NCBI GenBank assembly: GCA_026929865.2
Contig: CM049403.1
Location: 9,090,001 to 9,154,000 of the forward strand
Direction: 5' to 3'
Length of the DNA stretch: 64,000 nucleotides
DNA from: Hyperoplus lanceolatus
Lineage: Eukaryota > Chordata > Actinopteri > Uranoscopiformes > Ammodytidae
Below, one piece after another: positions 12,276-55,411 of this stretch. Under the pieces are notes generated by a model. That model was not told the origin of the DNA. It did not search any database and saw only the letters and a program-made list of their open reading frames with translations. Position numbers and translations under genes: made by a program. Every line of letters begins with the position of its first letter. The stretch's first letter is position 1.

Positions 12276-15200
12276 TCGGTGTGCAGCTTTAAAGTCTAAT
12301 CAAATTGGATTGCATTCATCTAGCATTGACCCAAACTGTTCCAAGAACTAACATACCTGACAGGCGCGCTGGCCTTGGGAGGTTCGTGTTTCAAAGGGGT
12401 TTAAGATGTGACGTGTATAGGTTTTGTGCGTGTTCTTTCGCCCTCACATGTGTCCTCAAGCGCATAATGAAGGTGTGAGCAGCAGACTTGAAGTGAAGGA
12501 TCGCGGTGCCAAAAGTTGACCTCATGTGGCTTTTCATGCCCTTCTCGTAGAAGGTATTTGAAGTTGGTCTCAGTGCCTCAGATCTCACATGTGGCTTATA
12601 TTTGCAGCGAAATGCCTCCCAGATCTATTGGCTGCTTTGAAATGGATGTAAACACGGACCTCTTTGCTATTTTTCTCAGGCCATTTGTTCTTTTATAGTG
12701 TCGCCACTTTACAGGGGCACACGAGGTATTTAAAATGTCTCGCAGTGAGTGCAGCTATGGAAGGCTGTTGATCCCTTTAGTTTTATGTGTGAGAAAGTGA
12801 GTGAAAGACAAAGGGGATAAAAAAAGAGATTTCCCAATTCTACTTAACTGGTTGCCCAATTATGTGAAATGCTAACTTTGAGCAAAGACTCAAACACAAA
12901 ACAATTGCGGTTCGACGATGACTTTTTGAGTGTCCTTGCTCGCTCGCTCTCATTCATGAAAGAGAAGAGAAATCTCCCAAACTTCGTGCTGGATTGTCAG
13001 TTACACAACACTGCGGTGTGGCGCGCTGCCCTGTTATTGTTAACTGGCCCAGTCTCCAGTTCAGATTTGTGGAGCAAACAGCTCCTTTGCTGCAGCTGAT
13101 GGACATGTGTTAGTTCTTCCACATTCAGTCACATTTCTGGGAACCTCCAGAGGTCCGTCAGAGCAAATCAAGTTTAAGCCATATCATTTCTCAAGAGAGA
13201 TCTCAATTGCAATAATTTCTTTGTTGAGTTGGGCCTATTTGGTCCATTTTGCATAATGTGTGTATTTTAAGTTGATTATATATATATCCCAGTTGATGCC
13301 ACAGTGTATGTTATTCAATCATGATGATTCCTATGTAACTGATATATAATCTGGCATTGTATGTGACATGTTAAGATGTATGTGTGCATTGTCTCAGCCT
13401 TGCCTCTGTGTGTATGCGTACAGTGGGAAAGCGATGAGGTTTGCAAATCGAGCATATTTGCAGAGGACTCATTGTCTCACATCCCCTGCTGTTTGTGGTG
13501 TATTTCAATCCTGAGAATCAGCATTTACATTGTGGATCTGGATCAGAAATGAAAAAACTTGAGAGAATATTGAGACGCCTTGTCTGAGGAACAGAGGGAA
13601 AGCATATGTTTTCTTGTTATAACAGTAATCGGCTGAAAAAAAGGCTTGTTGGTCAAAGATCCTCAGTCTGAATATACAGTCCAGGATGGAGAAACCGCAG
13701 AGGGCAAAGTGATAAACCAGGTGAGTGTGTATAAGGTCTGAGAAAAACTTCTCCACTACCACTTAAACAGCAATAACACCATGGCCCTTTGAGCAAGGCT
13801 GCGTATGTGCAGTGTAACTGGAGGTAATGTGTTAGGCTATTTCTTTGTCGGATGTGGAGGATGCCACTTGCCTGGCAACAGCACGATGGCAGCTAGACTT
13901 CATGAAGTGACTGAGCCTATGATCCCCATGTATACTCTGTGAACTGTATGAAACCAAACACTGCATAGATACAGTGAACACACACACACACACACACACA
14001 CATACTGTGCACAAACAATAACAAATATCAGAGGAATACAGAGAAACACTCACTCACTTTGTTCATGGTGTGAACGTCTGCTGAATGAAGCTTTTAGAGT
14101 CAGGTCTCCACAAGTATACAGCGCAAGGGAACACTTTCCATATTAGGCCTCAACTGAAACTATATGGAGACAAAGTTAAAGATAAACTGCTGTAATGACC
14201 ATCTTCCCTGTCATTTTTTAATGCAATTTTCTTTTGTTGCCGTGCTTCCTCTTCCGTTCAGGCACCACCTTAGAATGACATTCATTCTTCAAGACAGAGA
14301 GGATGCCATTGTAATGGCCTTGTTCTCCTGTACATTCAATGAATTCCTTTTCTCCTTACATCTGTACTTTCACCCAAAACCCAGCAATAGTCCCTTGTTA
14401 CAGAACATTACAAATAAACTACATTGTTTACAGTACATACTGTATGGCCAGGTTTCTGATGCACATCCCAAACGCAACTCAGGTTTTTCTATGATTACTA
14501 TATTACCCTCTCTTCCAAGCTCGACTGCCTCCTGGCACTCTCATTTAGCTTTTCGAAAACAAACTCAAAATCATTTAATAGAGCTGATTTGAGAGCCTTT
14601 GGGAGGGGAGCTGAATTTACACCCCATGGCCCTGGAAAAAAGGCAGGGATAGGGCGAGATGGAAGGATCACAGTGCAACAGTAAATAATGTTACAGTATG
14701 AATAATGAGCTCCCTCCGTTGCCGTGGGCCTCAACTGGACTAATGACAGAGACCTGTTTTAGATTAGGACTTTTCACAAACATACACACACACGGATACG
14801 CATTCATGACCCAAAACACACAACCCCACGTATGCTCCTAAGGGAGGTCCTGTCAGTTTAGATCATCTGTTGCCCACGGCAAAAAGATTTCTGGGCCAAG
14901 TTCTGAGATAGTTCATTTAAAAAGGGGGGAGAGGGAATCACACACACATCTTTAGTCATCCATTACCCCTTTCCTTTGAATTTTAAAGTATATAAGTTGC
15001 CCGTTTCCCTTTGTTGGTCTCACCGTTTGCTGAGTTTATCGTCTTCTGCAAAAGCTTAAACTCAAACCTCCTTCAGCAGTGGCTCAGTTTTTTCAGAGCT
15101 ACACAATATTTGATCAATCCACTATGCATCACTTCAAGTCCCTATCATGGTGCAGGTCTGCCACCTGCTGTCAGCAACAGGTTGAGGATTAAAGAGTCAT

Positions 15201-15983
15201 GCAATGACATGCACATCAAGATTTATTTTTTTCTTCTTCTTAAAAATCCAGTTTTAATGTCAATATCTCCCAAAAGACAGAAAACAAATAATTAATTCAT
15301 ATTAAATATATTTCATTTTAAAACTGCAAACTCCATCTACAGAGACAGTGAGATTCGGCTGCACTATACATATATGCAAACTCTCTAGAAGTTGTGGTAA
15401 TGTCAACACTGCCGGACTAATAAATATAGTAAGAAAGAGTGTTTATGTCAGGAGGCTACGATTGTAAAGTGAAAATCTGTCTGTCAAGCATTCAGGTGCC
15501 CGAAATGACCAGAATAAAAAGGGGTGGGACATCATTAAAAACACATGTACAAGCATGCTTCATCATGTAAATGTGACAACAGATTTGTTATATACTACGA
15601 TCATACAAGTTTCTTTTAATCTGTTGAGTTCTGATTCCGCCACTCAATTAGGTTATGCTGGTAATTAAGAAGATTTGTTCTCTAAGTGCATCTGCAGAAG
15701 AACGTGCGTAAACGCCAAACACTCAAACACCTTGGCCGCACGACTGCAGCCAAAATCAGCGATACAGGAGTAAAATCTAAGCCAAGCGCTGTAGTGCTAA
15801 TTCATGTGCCTTCAGCTGATTCCTCCTTGGTCCTATCTCTGTGTCAAATTGTCTCTTGACTGTTTGTTGTTTCAGTCTCAGTTCATATCCTCCCCACAGC
15901 TCTGGGCTCCACTGGCAGGGAGGGAATAAGTCGAGGCCGGGTTTACAGAAGGTAAGAAGGCTTCATAAGTCTCTTCTAGCCCC
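12276..15983. other. Gene-free spacer before BLOC1S2
   Basis: No supported exon was found. A CA run lies at 13978-14001. The interval 14,570-14,740 is a moderately GC-balanced block without repeats that could be regulatory, but nothing in it identifies a function. Confidence 0.5.
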
Positions 15984-17700
15984 TCATCGCTTCTCCAGCT
16001 TTTTGAACCTGGCTTCTGTGAACACAAGGAAAGACAGGGACTTGAACTTCACGCTGTGGCGAATGGCTGCTAATAGTGCAACAGCAACATGATCAGGTTA
16101 TGTCTTTGTAAGATGCAATAGAGATATATTTAGGTGAGGGTTTGTCTGTAGAGTAGCAGCACCATCTGCTGGTGGACTTCAAGATGTTTTTCAGTATAGG
16201 ATCATGAGGCGGCTGTGCAAATACAATACCAATACACTTACCAGACAAAATATCCAGCACTTAAAGAAAGAGACTTGTGTTTGTCGTCATCCGAAGAGTA
16301 CACTCTCAAACGTTTACCAAACTCAATTAAAAAGGTGGAGTCAGAAATTCTGGAAGACGCTTGTTGTCAAAATCACCTTTTGTCAGAATCAGTAAATAAC
16401 TCCTCACGATCCGCTCACTACCTGTTGTAATGTGTGTGCGCTGAAGAAAAAATCCAGTGTTAATATTAAGCCTGGGCTCCGTCTGTAAACAGACATGTAG
16501 CGAGCTACGGTGGGCCCCCTTTGTTTACACAACAGTTTACAGAGCCTCGCCTGGGTATGTTAACACCAGATTTTCTTTCAGCGCACACAGTACAGACAGG
16601 TAGCAGATTGTGAGGAGAAGATATTCTCTGACTTCTCCAGAATCGCTGACTCCACCTTTAGGTAAAGAAAGCATGTCTACAGAATCAGTCTCAATGAGGC
16701 TACTGAACATTTTATGCATGCACACTTACCCAGTTTCTTGGAGTATGCGTCCATCTTGTAAGCAGCTTGTTCAAGTGACGACACTTGCTCCTCAATCTGA
16801 TTTATCTGGTCCAAGTAGGGCTGCAGGCTAGCATCTAAAGCAAACAGACAAACCAGCCAGACGTTCAGAATGGAGAAGTAGTGCATGAACTAGAAATAAC
16901 AACACCAACGGTAGTGCACTCTTTCTGAGTGTTTGTGCAGTTAAAAGTTTCTCACTCACACTTGTTGTTGAGATCCTGCAGGTTCCGGCTGATGTTGATG
17001 CTGATGTCTTTCATTTCCATGTACTTCAGACTGGTCAGCTTGTTCATGTTCTCCAACAGACAGTAGTCCTCGCAAGTAGCTGAACAGGTAAGGACACAGG
17101 GAGAAGGCACAGAGAAGAAAAAATAAGGAATGAAAGGAGAGCATTAGTCCGTCACTGTGTTGGTATTGTGTTTCCCCTTTGCAGGGAACATAAGAGAAAC
17201 GAAGATGTGTGCCGTTGGTTAACATACCTGTTAGCTCTCCTTGCAGGAAGACGGACATCTTTTCAAACATGTCAGTGCACAGCTCGTTGATATCAGGCTC
17301 TGCAGGCTCCACAGCCTCCTCTGCCGTCTCTACACCTCCGTCACCTGGGGGCAGGTAAACAGGTTCAACACTGCATGATTACTCAATGGAAAACAAAATA
17401 AATCCAAATATTAGAAACATACAAAAGTGAGAATCTTGACAAAGATATAACCCACACTAAATAGTAATGTTTTGTTAATTGTATGCTAAGTTAGCATTAG
17501 CAGGCTACGGAAGCTGCAAGGAGACAGCACTCACTGTTTGTGCTAGGCTTTTTGGGAACAACCGCCGGGCTTTCCGCCCCATCCACTGGGGCTTCTCCTG
17601 GGCCGCTGGACGTACCAGTGGGGTTCAGAGCCGCTAACTGGGCCGCTGGTATCCTGGAGATGCTGTCCATGGCTGCGGCTTCGTCGCCCGTTGCAGCCAT
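15984..17700 (-). CDS. bloc1s2: BLOC1S2, BLOC-1 complex subunit 2
   Basis: BLOC1S2 is a small coiled-coil subunit of BLOC-1 (and of BORC), which act in biogenesis and positioning of lysosome-related organelles. Five coding exons on the minus strand are 17535-17700, 17228-17344, 16960-17079, 16730-16834 and 15984-16015. All junctions are GT-AG, and the sum is 540 nt (179 aa plus stop). The recognisable core includes [12 protein letters not shown], a block close to the human [16 protein letters not shown] segment, [14 protein letters not shown] and a KKLEKR carboxyl end. The start [13 protein letters not shown] is preferred over an upstream in-frame ATG because of its context and fit to the family; the Ala/Pro-rich amino terminus is longer than in human. 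The ATG lies 1.35 kb head to head from USP24. Intron 4 holds a palindromic MITE. The gene appears intact. Confidence 0.93.
16331..16659. mobile_element. Palindromic MITE in BLOC1S2 intron 4
   Basis: The left end AAAGGTGGAGTCAG and the right end CTGACTCCACCTTT are inverted copies, with further mirrored blocks inside (CTGGAAG... and ...CTTCTCCAG). The centre carries 'tttacagagcctcg' and 'gcgcacacagtacagacagg', which recur in fragments at about 44.11-44.29 kb and 57.99-58.14 kb. It has no coding capacity. Open frames reported through it are not genes. Confidence 0.75.
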
Positions 17701-17748
17701 TTTGTTCCTGTTTTGAGTTTTCTTTGTCACATGAGCTGAGCTGAGTGT

Positions 17749-17760
17749 TCACGTGACGTC
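17749..17760. promoter_or_regulatory. CLEAR-like E-box overlapping a CRE-like site, BLOC1S2 promoter
   Basis: About 50 bp upstream of the BLOC1S2 start codon lies the palindrome TCACGTGA (17749-17756), which overlaps TGACGTC (17754-17760). TCACGTGA matches the core of the CLEAR motif bound by TFEB/MITF-type factors at lysosomal genes; TGACGTC is CREB/ATF-like. The assignment rests on motif and position only. Confidence 0.5.
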
Positions 17761-18979
17761 CGCCCGCCACCACCACTACCCGACTCCGACTCGCGCGCAT
17801 TGCCACGCCCTGCTGCCTGTGTGAGAGGCATGCGGGTTTAATTAGACAGTTATATTGAATAATTTTACAAATGTTAGCTGGAAAACCAAACTTTAAAAAA
17901 AGTATACATGTGCAGCTGTTAATACATCAGTAACATGTACACGGAGTTAAAGGCCTTTTTTAAAAATAGGCCTAGCAGCTTCTCCCACTTTTACACTTGA
18001 ATCTTCATAGCTCTGGCTGCGCGAGACTACTTGATTCATAATGGGCGCCTTCAAATGAGAAGGCTAGGCTAATTAACAGAAAAGGAAGAAATAAAAGAAA
18101 ATTCTTGTTCTTGAAAATAAGATTCTTGGCATTTATCGAATTAGCACATTGTCAGGGGGCTGCAGTGTGCCACAGCAGGTAGCCTATAATTAGGCTACAG
18201 ACTTTTATCGTAAATGAACTAGGCTAATCTTAACCTAATGTTTAATTTAACCTAATGTATAATTTAATGTAATATAGCAGCCTATTAATCACACAATTTT
18301 CTTATCTGAATTGCATATTTCATTAAAATAAGGGATTTTATGGCTTGCATTTTTTGTTTCCATTCATTACGCGATTACTTTTAAGTCAATTAAGTGACAC
18401 TCCACAAGCAAAGTTGTTCGTGAATGATGAACTAAGAATTAACCAATTCTTAATTCTCTGTTTTGTTCCCAAATGACCATGTGGCAACGATAGGCTATAT
18501 ATTTTGAATATATTATTAACCTCAACAATTTAATTCTCCACACTATTACCAATGTTATGCAATCACAATGATGAGCACCTCTTTTTAAATAAATAACATT
18601 AGCACCGAACAACCTGTTAAGGTTCTCCATTAACATTTAGGACAGTGTGAGTTGTCATAACTCTTACCTTGGCTGAAATAACATAAGATTTATTTTATAA
18701 ACTATATCCTCATTGAGGAAGCAGAAAAAAGTTTTTCCATTCTTAATAAAACTACATATTTCCTGGGATTCTATGCAACACTGACACCATACAACACTAG
18801 CCTATATAGGCAACTGTTGTAAACAGTAATGCTTAGAATTCATTGCACAGTGCAGGATTCTTGGCTGTGCGCGTTCACGCGGGGAGCATGCAGTTCTTTG
18901 CAGACGGAACTCGTCGTAACACCTGCGCTGTGGTGGAGGAAGCCAGATCGTGACAGGCTAGTAGCAGCGGACTGTAAAC

Positions 18980-19030
18980 ATGGCGGCGTGCACAGCTACA
19001 GGGCTGTGCCGAAAACCCCGTTACTATTAG
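18980..19030 (+). promoter_or_regulatory. Possible upstream ORF in the USP24 leader
   Basis: ATGGCGGCG at 18980 opens a 16-codon frame that stops at 19028-19030, only 24 nt before the USP24 ATG. If transcription begins upstream of 18980 it would be a translated uORF. The same bases also resemble a YY1 site, which often sits at or just downstream of a start site, so it may instead mark the promoter. Confidence 0.35.
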
Positions 19031-19054
19031 CCTGAGAGACGGAGACAACCCAAC

Positions 19055-49777
<30,723 letters not shown>

Positions 49778-50959
49778 CCCCTCTCTGCGGCCAGCAGAAT
49801 AAAGGAGAGGCAACACCGCTCCAAGTCGTAATGGGGCCGTACTTTGCCTCTGATTGGTTGGGACATTTAGGACTCCACGAGCAAAGCCAATCAGAACACT
49901 TATTGTCTCGGTGGCCACGGCAACGAAGGAGCTATGAATAAATCATGAATTACTTCCTTTCAGAGCAGCCGAGGCGCTGATGGAGATGCATTATCATTAA
50001 AGGGGGCAGCAGAAGATGATTACGGTGGGAAGGGCAGAAAAAACCTTCCCCCAAAAATCGCGGATGACTCCCAAGTTTATCCTTTTTATTCATTCATTCA
50101 CTCAGAATGACAGCAAGGTGGAGGATGGGTTTGGGTTGTGTTTTAACAATTTTCTGCTCATATTTGCCAACGTATCTACATAGACATATTCATATTGTAA
50201 AGACTTGTTCCATAGGTGTAATTTCCAGTGTGAGATAATATTTTAAAGCTCGTCTCCGCAGCCATCGCAAACTAGGGAAGAGGTCACGTGAGCTGCTCTA
50301 GAGGAGCGTGCGACCTTGTACAAGGGAACACCTCCACACACACACTCAAAGGAGCACCTGGGAGGGGGTTTGGGGTTAAGTATGCACTTTATAGTCCAGC
50401 CCAGTCCACTGCTCAGTTCCTCTAGAGCCGCAGCGCCATCGTGGCCTCTTCTTCTTTTTTTGCTTTTTATCAACTTATATTTTTCAGTGCCACTTATGCA
50501 GACACATGGAAGCCCTGATAAGCAAGCCACTCTGCCTGTGACTTAACCGGTGACCGCAGTGTAGCCACATGGGGGGGGGGAGCAGTACGGGGCGGGGGGG
50601 CACTCAGTCCCGGCCCCGCATCCATCAAATCTGAAACAAGCAGTGCCATGGTCAGTGCTCTCCCAAGACGTCTTCTACTATTTCTTCTTCTTCTTCTCCT
50701 CGCTGTCAGGCAGCCTCATGTTCTGGATTTTTATTCTCTTTGTCGCTGTGAATTATTTTCGTTGCCAATTTTTTTTTTTCTTTGGATGGATTGACTATCG
50801 GAGAGGAGGTTTAGGGACTCAAGCCTTATGCAAGAATATAGGCTGATCTGGAAGTGCACAGATCAGTCAAGGTGGGCCGTCAGTGCCGACTGAGGGGGGC
50901 GGGGGGGAGAGCTCAGGAGCATGTTTTATGTTTAGGTGCCAAGGTTACACACACACTCT

Positions 50960-50964
<5 letters not shown>

Positions 50965-51050
<86 letters not shown>
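50965..51050. repeat. (CA)n microsatellite
   Basis: About 43 CA units in the presumed USP24 3' UTR. Confidence 0.96.
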
Positions 51051-51053
<3 letters not shown>

Positions 51054-51559
51054 AGTACACTATGATAGAACTTGTGAAAAACATGTAAACGTGTGTCACT
51101 CAATCACTTTGCTCACAAACACACACACAGGACCGGTCCTCCTCGCCCACACTGTTACCTCTGCTTTATCAGGTTTGAGTTTTTTTTTTTTTTTTTTTTT
51201 TTGCTTTGCCATTTTACTCGTGTCTACGTTTGGAAACACACACACAGAGGAGCTCAGCCCAAATGTAGCTCTATAGTTTCATCTGATTCCACAGTGTGCG
51301 TCCATTGTTCCTAGTTACACCCCCAGTCGTCGGGAGACTTGAAGTGCCTTAACCTCCCGACCCTGTCCCCACCTCTGACACGCTCACATCTGCAGTGGAG
51401 GTGGGTTTCACGTCCGCTCCACCCGTGGTGGTAATAGTTTCACTGTAGGAAAGCAACAGGGCTTCTTCATCCCCATTTAGAACCCAAAACAATACAGGGA
51501 AAAAATGTCCTCTGTGTGTTGTGACAAAGAATTGTAGGAATGTAACTGTTGGTTGTTGA

Positions 51560-51596
<37 letters not shown>

Positions 51597-51946
51597 GGGG
51601 GAGGGGGGTAAGTTTTACCCTAATAAAACAGGGTTTGAGGGACAGGACAGGTGTTTTGGGTGATGGTAAAATGCTGCTTCTTTTCACTCTACACTCTTTG
51701 TAGATACTGATTTATGCTAAGATAGTTTTAAAGGAATCCACACCTTCTGTCAAAGATTTTCTGAAGACAAGAGCCTAAACTAGCTTAGCACTTATATAGC
51801 CCTCAGCTTTAACAGGTAAATGTTTACAGCGTGAGGACCTCTGAAGCAATCATGCAAAAATGCTTTTTTCTTTTGGGAGTCGTCATGCGATCAATCCACC
51901 TGGGGCTCATCTGCTTCCTCAAAGCCTGAGAAGATGGAAGACACTT

Positions 51947-52106
51947 GCCTCGTTTGAGTAGGAAGCCGCCTGGCTCAGACCTGCGCAATTATGATGTGCG
52001 GCTCGCTGAGCGCACAGCATTTATGCAGCATTTTTGTTGTGCGCTCAGAAAGACGCGCGTCATAGTTGCGCAGGTCTGAGCAAGACAGCTCCTAGTCGAA
52101 CGAGGC
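51947..52106. repeat. 160-bp inverted-repeat hairpin
   Basis: The left arm GCCTCGTTTGAGTAGGAAG... pairs with the right arm ...TCCTAGTCGAACGAGGC. Inner blocks CTCAGACCTGCGCAA / TTGCGCAGGTCTGAG and TGAGCGCACA / TGTGCGCTCA also pair, leaving a short loop. It is probably a small foldback MITE and would form a long stem if transcribed within the USP24 3' UTR. Confidence 0.75.
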
Positions 52107-52760
52107 TAATGTTTCAGCCCACAACCCCCCCCCTCCCTTCCCCTCCTCACCCCTGCCCTGCCCACTTTCCCCTCTCATTAGATGTGAATGTCACTTCGTG
52201 CTCTCAAGGCACGTTTGCATGTGTGGCAGAAAGTGGTGGTGAAGTTTGTCTTTTCTGTGTGACAGAGGAAAAAAAAGGAACAGCCCCCCCTATCCCCCAT
52301 GTGTTGTTTGCTGTGTAATTTGGTTTTAAGCACTACCTGTAAGACATGCGGCCCCTTACTCCGGCTGGTGACATGCTTTTCTGATGGAGCTGCGTGTAGT
52401 CTGGTGCCAAGTGACACAACATGAGTTACATTCAGCCCAGAATCTCTCCTCGGTTTCGCCCCACCTGCTACATCGTCATCACCTCAACAACTTCAAGCGA
52501 AAAAAATTAAAAAACTTCCACCTCTTTAGTTTTAATCCTGGGATGCGGGGAGGGAGGGACGGGGAAGTGAGGAGGGCGGGGGGGGGGGGGTTGGGCATCT
52601 GTACAGGTTTTTACTGTCATTCAATTTTGAAAATTCACTTCTGCAGGATTCTGTAATGCATGTTAAAACTCAGTTTTAATTTGTACAACAGTTTGATTAA
52701 GGGGAAATTTGATATAAATTAAACTGGAATGCACAACCTTTTGTAAACATTGTTTTTGTT

Positions 52761-53499
52761 TTTAATATGTTGGTTTATTTCTTAATATTTCATTCTACAG
52801 ACAGTGAACAGGGCTTTGACATGTCAAGTAGGAGAATCACAGATGTAAATGATAACATTTGGCTGGGTTCCATTCAAGGGGTTAGGATTTAAGTTTGTAT
52901 TAATGTTTAAGTTAATGTTTGTATTTTATTCCAACCAGAGACCATAGAGTGAAAGATGCAGCTTGAATATCGCCGTTAAACTTGCTTTGTGTGCACCTAG
53001 GCAGCTACAGCTCCAGATTGCAATTCAAAAATGTCAGCACAAAGTAACTGTTTTTTTTAAAAATCAGGCTAATTCCATAGCAGTGTGGACACACACTCTT
53101 ACACACACACACTCATAGAAAGGTTTGTGGTGAGTTGCGTGTGCTCAGAAGGGGTATCCAAGTGTAAATATTACAATTCAAAATGGACAAATATAATTGT
53201 ATATTATAATCTCTTTTTATTTTTATTGTTTTGTAAAAGATACAAAAATATTTGGTTACATTTTACAATCTGTGTACGCTTTAAAAAGGTCTAAGAAGTA
53301 AACATGTAAGTCTGAGGAGTTAATACTGTATGTGTGCTGCTGTAGGGCCAGCCCCAAACATTTAAGAGCCCCTTAGCCGGATTTGCCCCCCTACCCACCA
53401 CCCTTATCGTGAATAACAGTTTGATCACACATAATGTACAAATACGAATATATAAAAAAAAATGCTATTCCTTATAACTCAAGGAACTTTGGAATTCAA
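52761..53499. other. Spacer between USP24 and the PCSK9 relic
   Basis: AT-rich sequence with a short CA run near 53090-53110 and no recognisable exon or repeat. The two genes are convergent here. Confidence 0.5.
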
Positions 53500-54497
53500 T
53501 CATTCGTTTCCAAATTCCAATTCCAAACTGGTGTGATACCGGATCAGTGGGTCTGTGTTGGTGTGCTCTGGTGGTTTGACCCGACAGCAGACAGCGACGC
53601 CTGCTGCCCCATCGGCTCCTGTGGCAACGCGCACACGGCAACTGTGGTCACTAGCAACTGGCTCCAGGATAGCAACAGGGTCCTGAGAGACGGCGCTACA
53701 GTCAGTCAGAGTCCAGCCGGAGGGACAGGAAACCTCCACCTGTTCATACAGCAGAAAGCTTCGATTCTGAGACAAACTATTTGTGCTGCACACAGAGTTG
53801 ATTTCCATGGTAACAGAATTAAGGTGGCCTAATTTGCAGCCACATCCAAAGCTTGTCCTCAGTTTAAACGATATACGCTCATGTAAAGACACAACACACG
53901 ACTTACCAGTTTGACCCCCACAAGTCCGTATGTTTTAAAGGACTATTTCAATGTTTTTGGAAATGCGTATATTTGCTTTTTTATTTTAACTTATAATAAC
54001 TCAGTTAGGGACTGTCCCCAACTTCATTTAAAATGAACAAACATGAGATTGAGAAACATGGCAGATTGTAGAGTCTGGAACGTAGGCTACCGGTCAGGTG
54101 GTGGTGTGAGTGGACACAAGCAGCATCCTGCCCGGGCTCTGGACTAGCATGGACCTGGCACTGCAGACTACCTGTCACACAGCAGCGTGCCACAGCGTAC
54201 ACACCTGTGGCAACACACTCCATCTGTCCACCGTACACCTGCCAGCAACACACAGTGAATGCCTATTTAACCTTTACACCTCTAAGCTTAGATCGAAGTG
54301 GTTTGTAGCATTAGTGAAACTAACGCTGATGGTTCCTCCAAAGTGGACGCTGTCAGGAGTGAAGCTTCTGCAGCTCATCATCTCCTCCCCCTGCCGACAG
54401 CGAGAGATGGCCCTGTCAACACCCGTCACCCCTGACCTCTCTGACCACACTGACCGACACAGAAGCTATCCATCTGCACAAACAGACACAGTGAACG

Positions 54498-54522
54498 TGT
54501 GTGTGTGTGTGTGTGTGTGTGT
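54498..54522. repeat. (GT)n run
   Basis: Short repeat inside a PCSK9 intron. Confidence 0.9.
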
Positions 54523-55206
54523 TGTAAATCCAGCTTTGTGAGGATTTTTTTTGTGTGTGTATGAGTGGGAGAGGGAGTCAGTAACCTTGGCTGTCGGCAG
54601 GGGGCATGGCTACTACCAGGTTTGCAGTAGTGAGAGATGTGTGTCTGACAGAAGGAGGAAGTTGATTGTGTTGCTGATGGAGTAACGCAGCATCGTCTGC
54701 AGGACCTGCACCGGTGATGCTCTCTGATTGGACGACAGGATCACTGCTGCTATAGGCCTACCTGCACATGCACAAACCAAAATACAACTTCTACTGCAGG
54801 TATACACACAGATATACACACATTGTCTTATTACTTGTGTTTTGACTCCAGCTCATAGATGTGTGTGTGTGCTGTGTGGGAGCTTCCAATGCTGGAGGTG
54901 AAACAGGTGCTGCAGTCACTGCTGGCGCTAACGATGTCATCGCCGGGTGCAAACAGATCGACAGACACAGCGGCCAAAGTTGGTTCCACCCGCTCCCTGC
55001 ATCATGAGCTGGTCCTTTGAGTTGACTGCCCCCACTGTGATGACCTGCACACGCACCAGAAGGCAGGGTAAGGGTGTGTGTGTATGTATGCTTCCATAAG
55101 ACTATTTAGATGTACTACTGCTGTGTAACCTCAAGCTTTTTAGCCGGTGAGTAGAGGCAGGCGTCGTCTCTGTAGTTGCCCGCAGCAGCGACCACTACAG
55201 CTCCAT

Positions 55207-55257
55207 CAGCCACCAAGTCCCGACAGCCACCAAGTCCCGACAGCCACCAAGTCCCAA
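55207..55257 (-). repeat. Three tandem 17-bp units inside a PCSK9 exon
   Basis: The unit CAGCCACCAAGTCCCGA (plus strand) occurs at 55207-55223, 55224-55240 and, with one change, 55241-55257. On the minus strand it interrupts the segment between FIGGFSRS and CRDLVADGAVVV, and the two flanking pieces are now in different frames. Confidence 0.93.
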
Positions 55258-55411
55258 CGAGCGGCTGAAACCACCGATGAAAGGCAGCAAAACAACCACA
55301 GCCTCCACTGGATGGGCCAGTAAAGTGTCTCTGATGTACTCCATACCTGATGTTCAGGGACCAAAACACAATTTGTTCCAAGAATAATGTAAACCCTGCA
55401 GCTGCAGTGGC

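Larger units (their letters stand above)
17701..19054. other. Head-to-head spacer between BLOC1S2 and USP24
   Basis: This 1.35-kb interval should hold both promoters. The BLOC1S2 side carries the E-box/CRE pair and a GC-rich stretch. The middle (about 17.86-18.83 kb) is AT-rich with no visible gene or repeat. The USP24 side becomes GC-rich from about 18.85 kb and has a YY1-like AACATGGCGGC at 18978-18988. No TATA box is evident. Confidence 0.6.
49778..52760 (+). other. Presumed USP24 3' UTR
   Basis: No exon is visible after the USP24 stop until the PCSK9 relic. AATAAA occurs at 49798, near 49937 and near 51623; AATTAAA occurs near 52717 in a T-rich context that could be the distal end. The interval includes a CA repeat (50965-51050), a T run (51181-51202), a TG run (51564-51594), the 51947-52106 hairpin and a G run near 52581. 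The true 3' end cannot be fixed from sequence alone. Confidence 0.45.

Noticed and set aside
16204-16430. Open frames near 16.2-16.4 kb
   Set aside because: They run into a palindromic MITE within a BLOC1S2 intron and have no domain or splice support.
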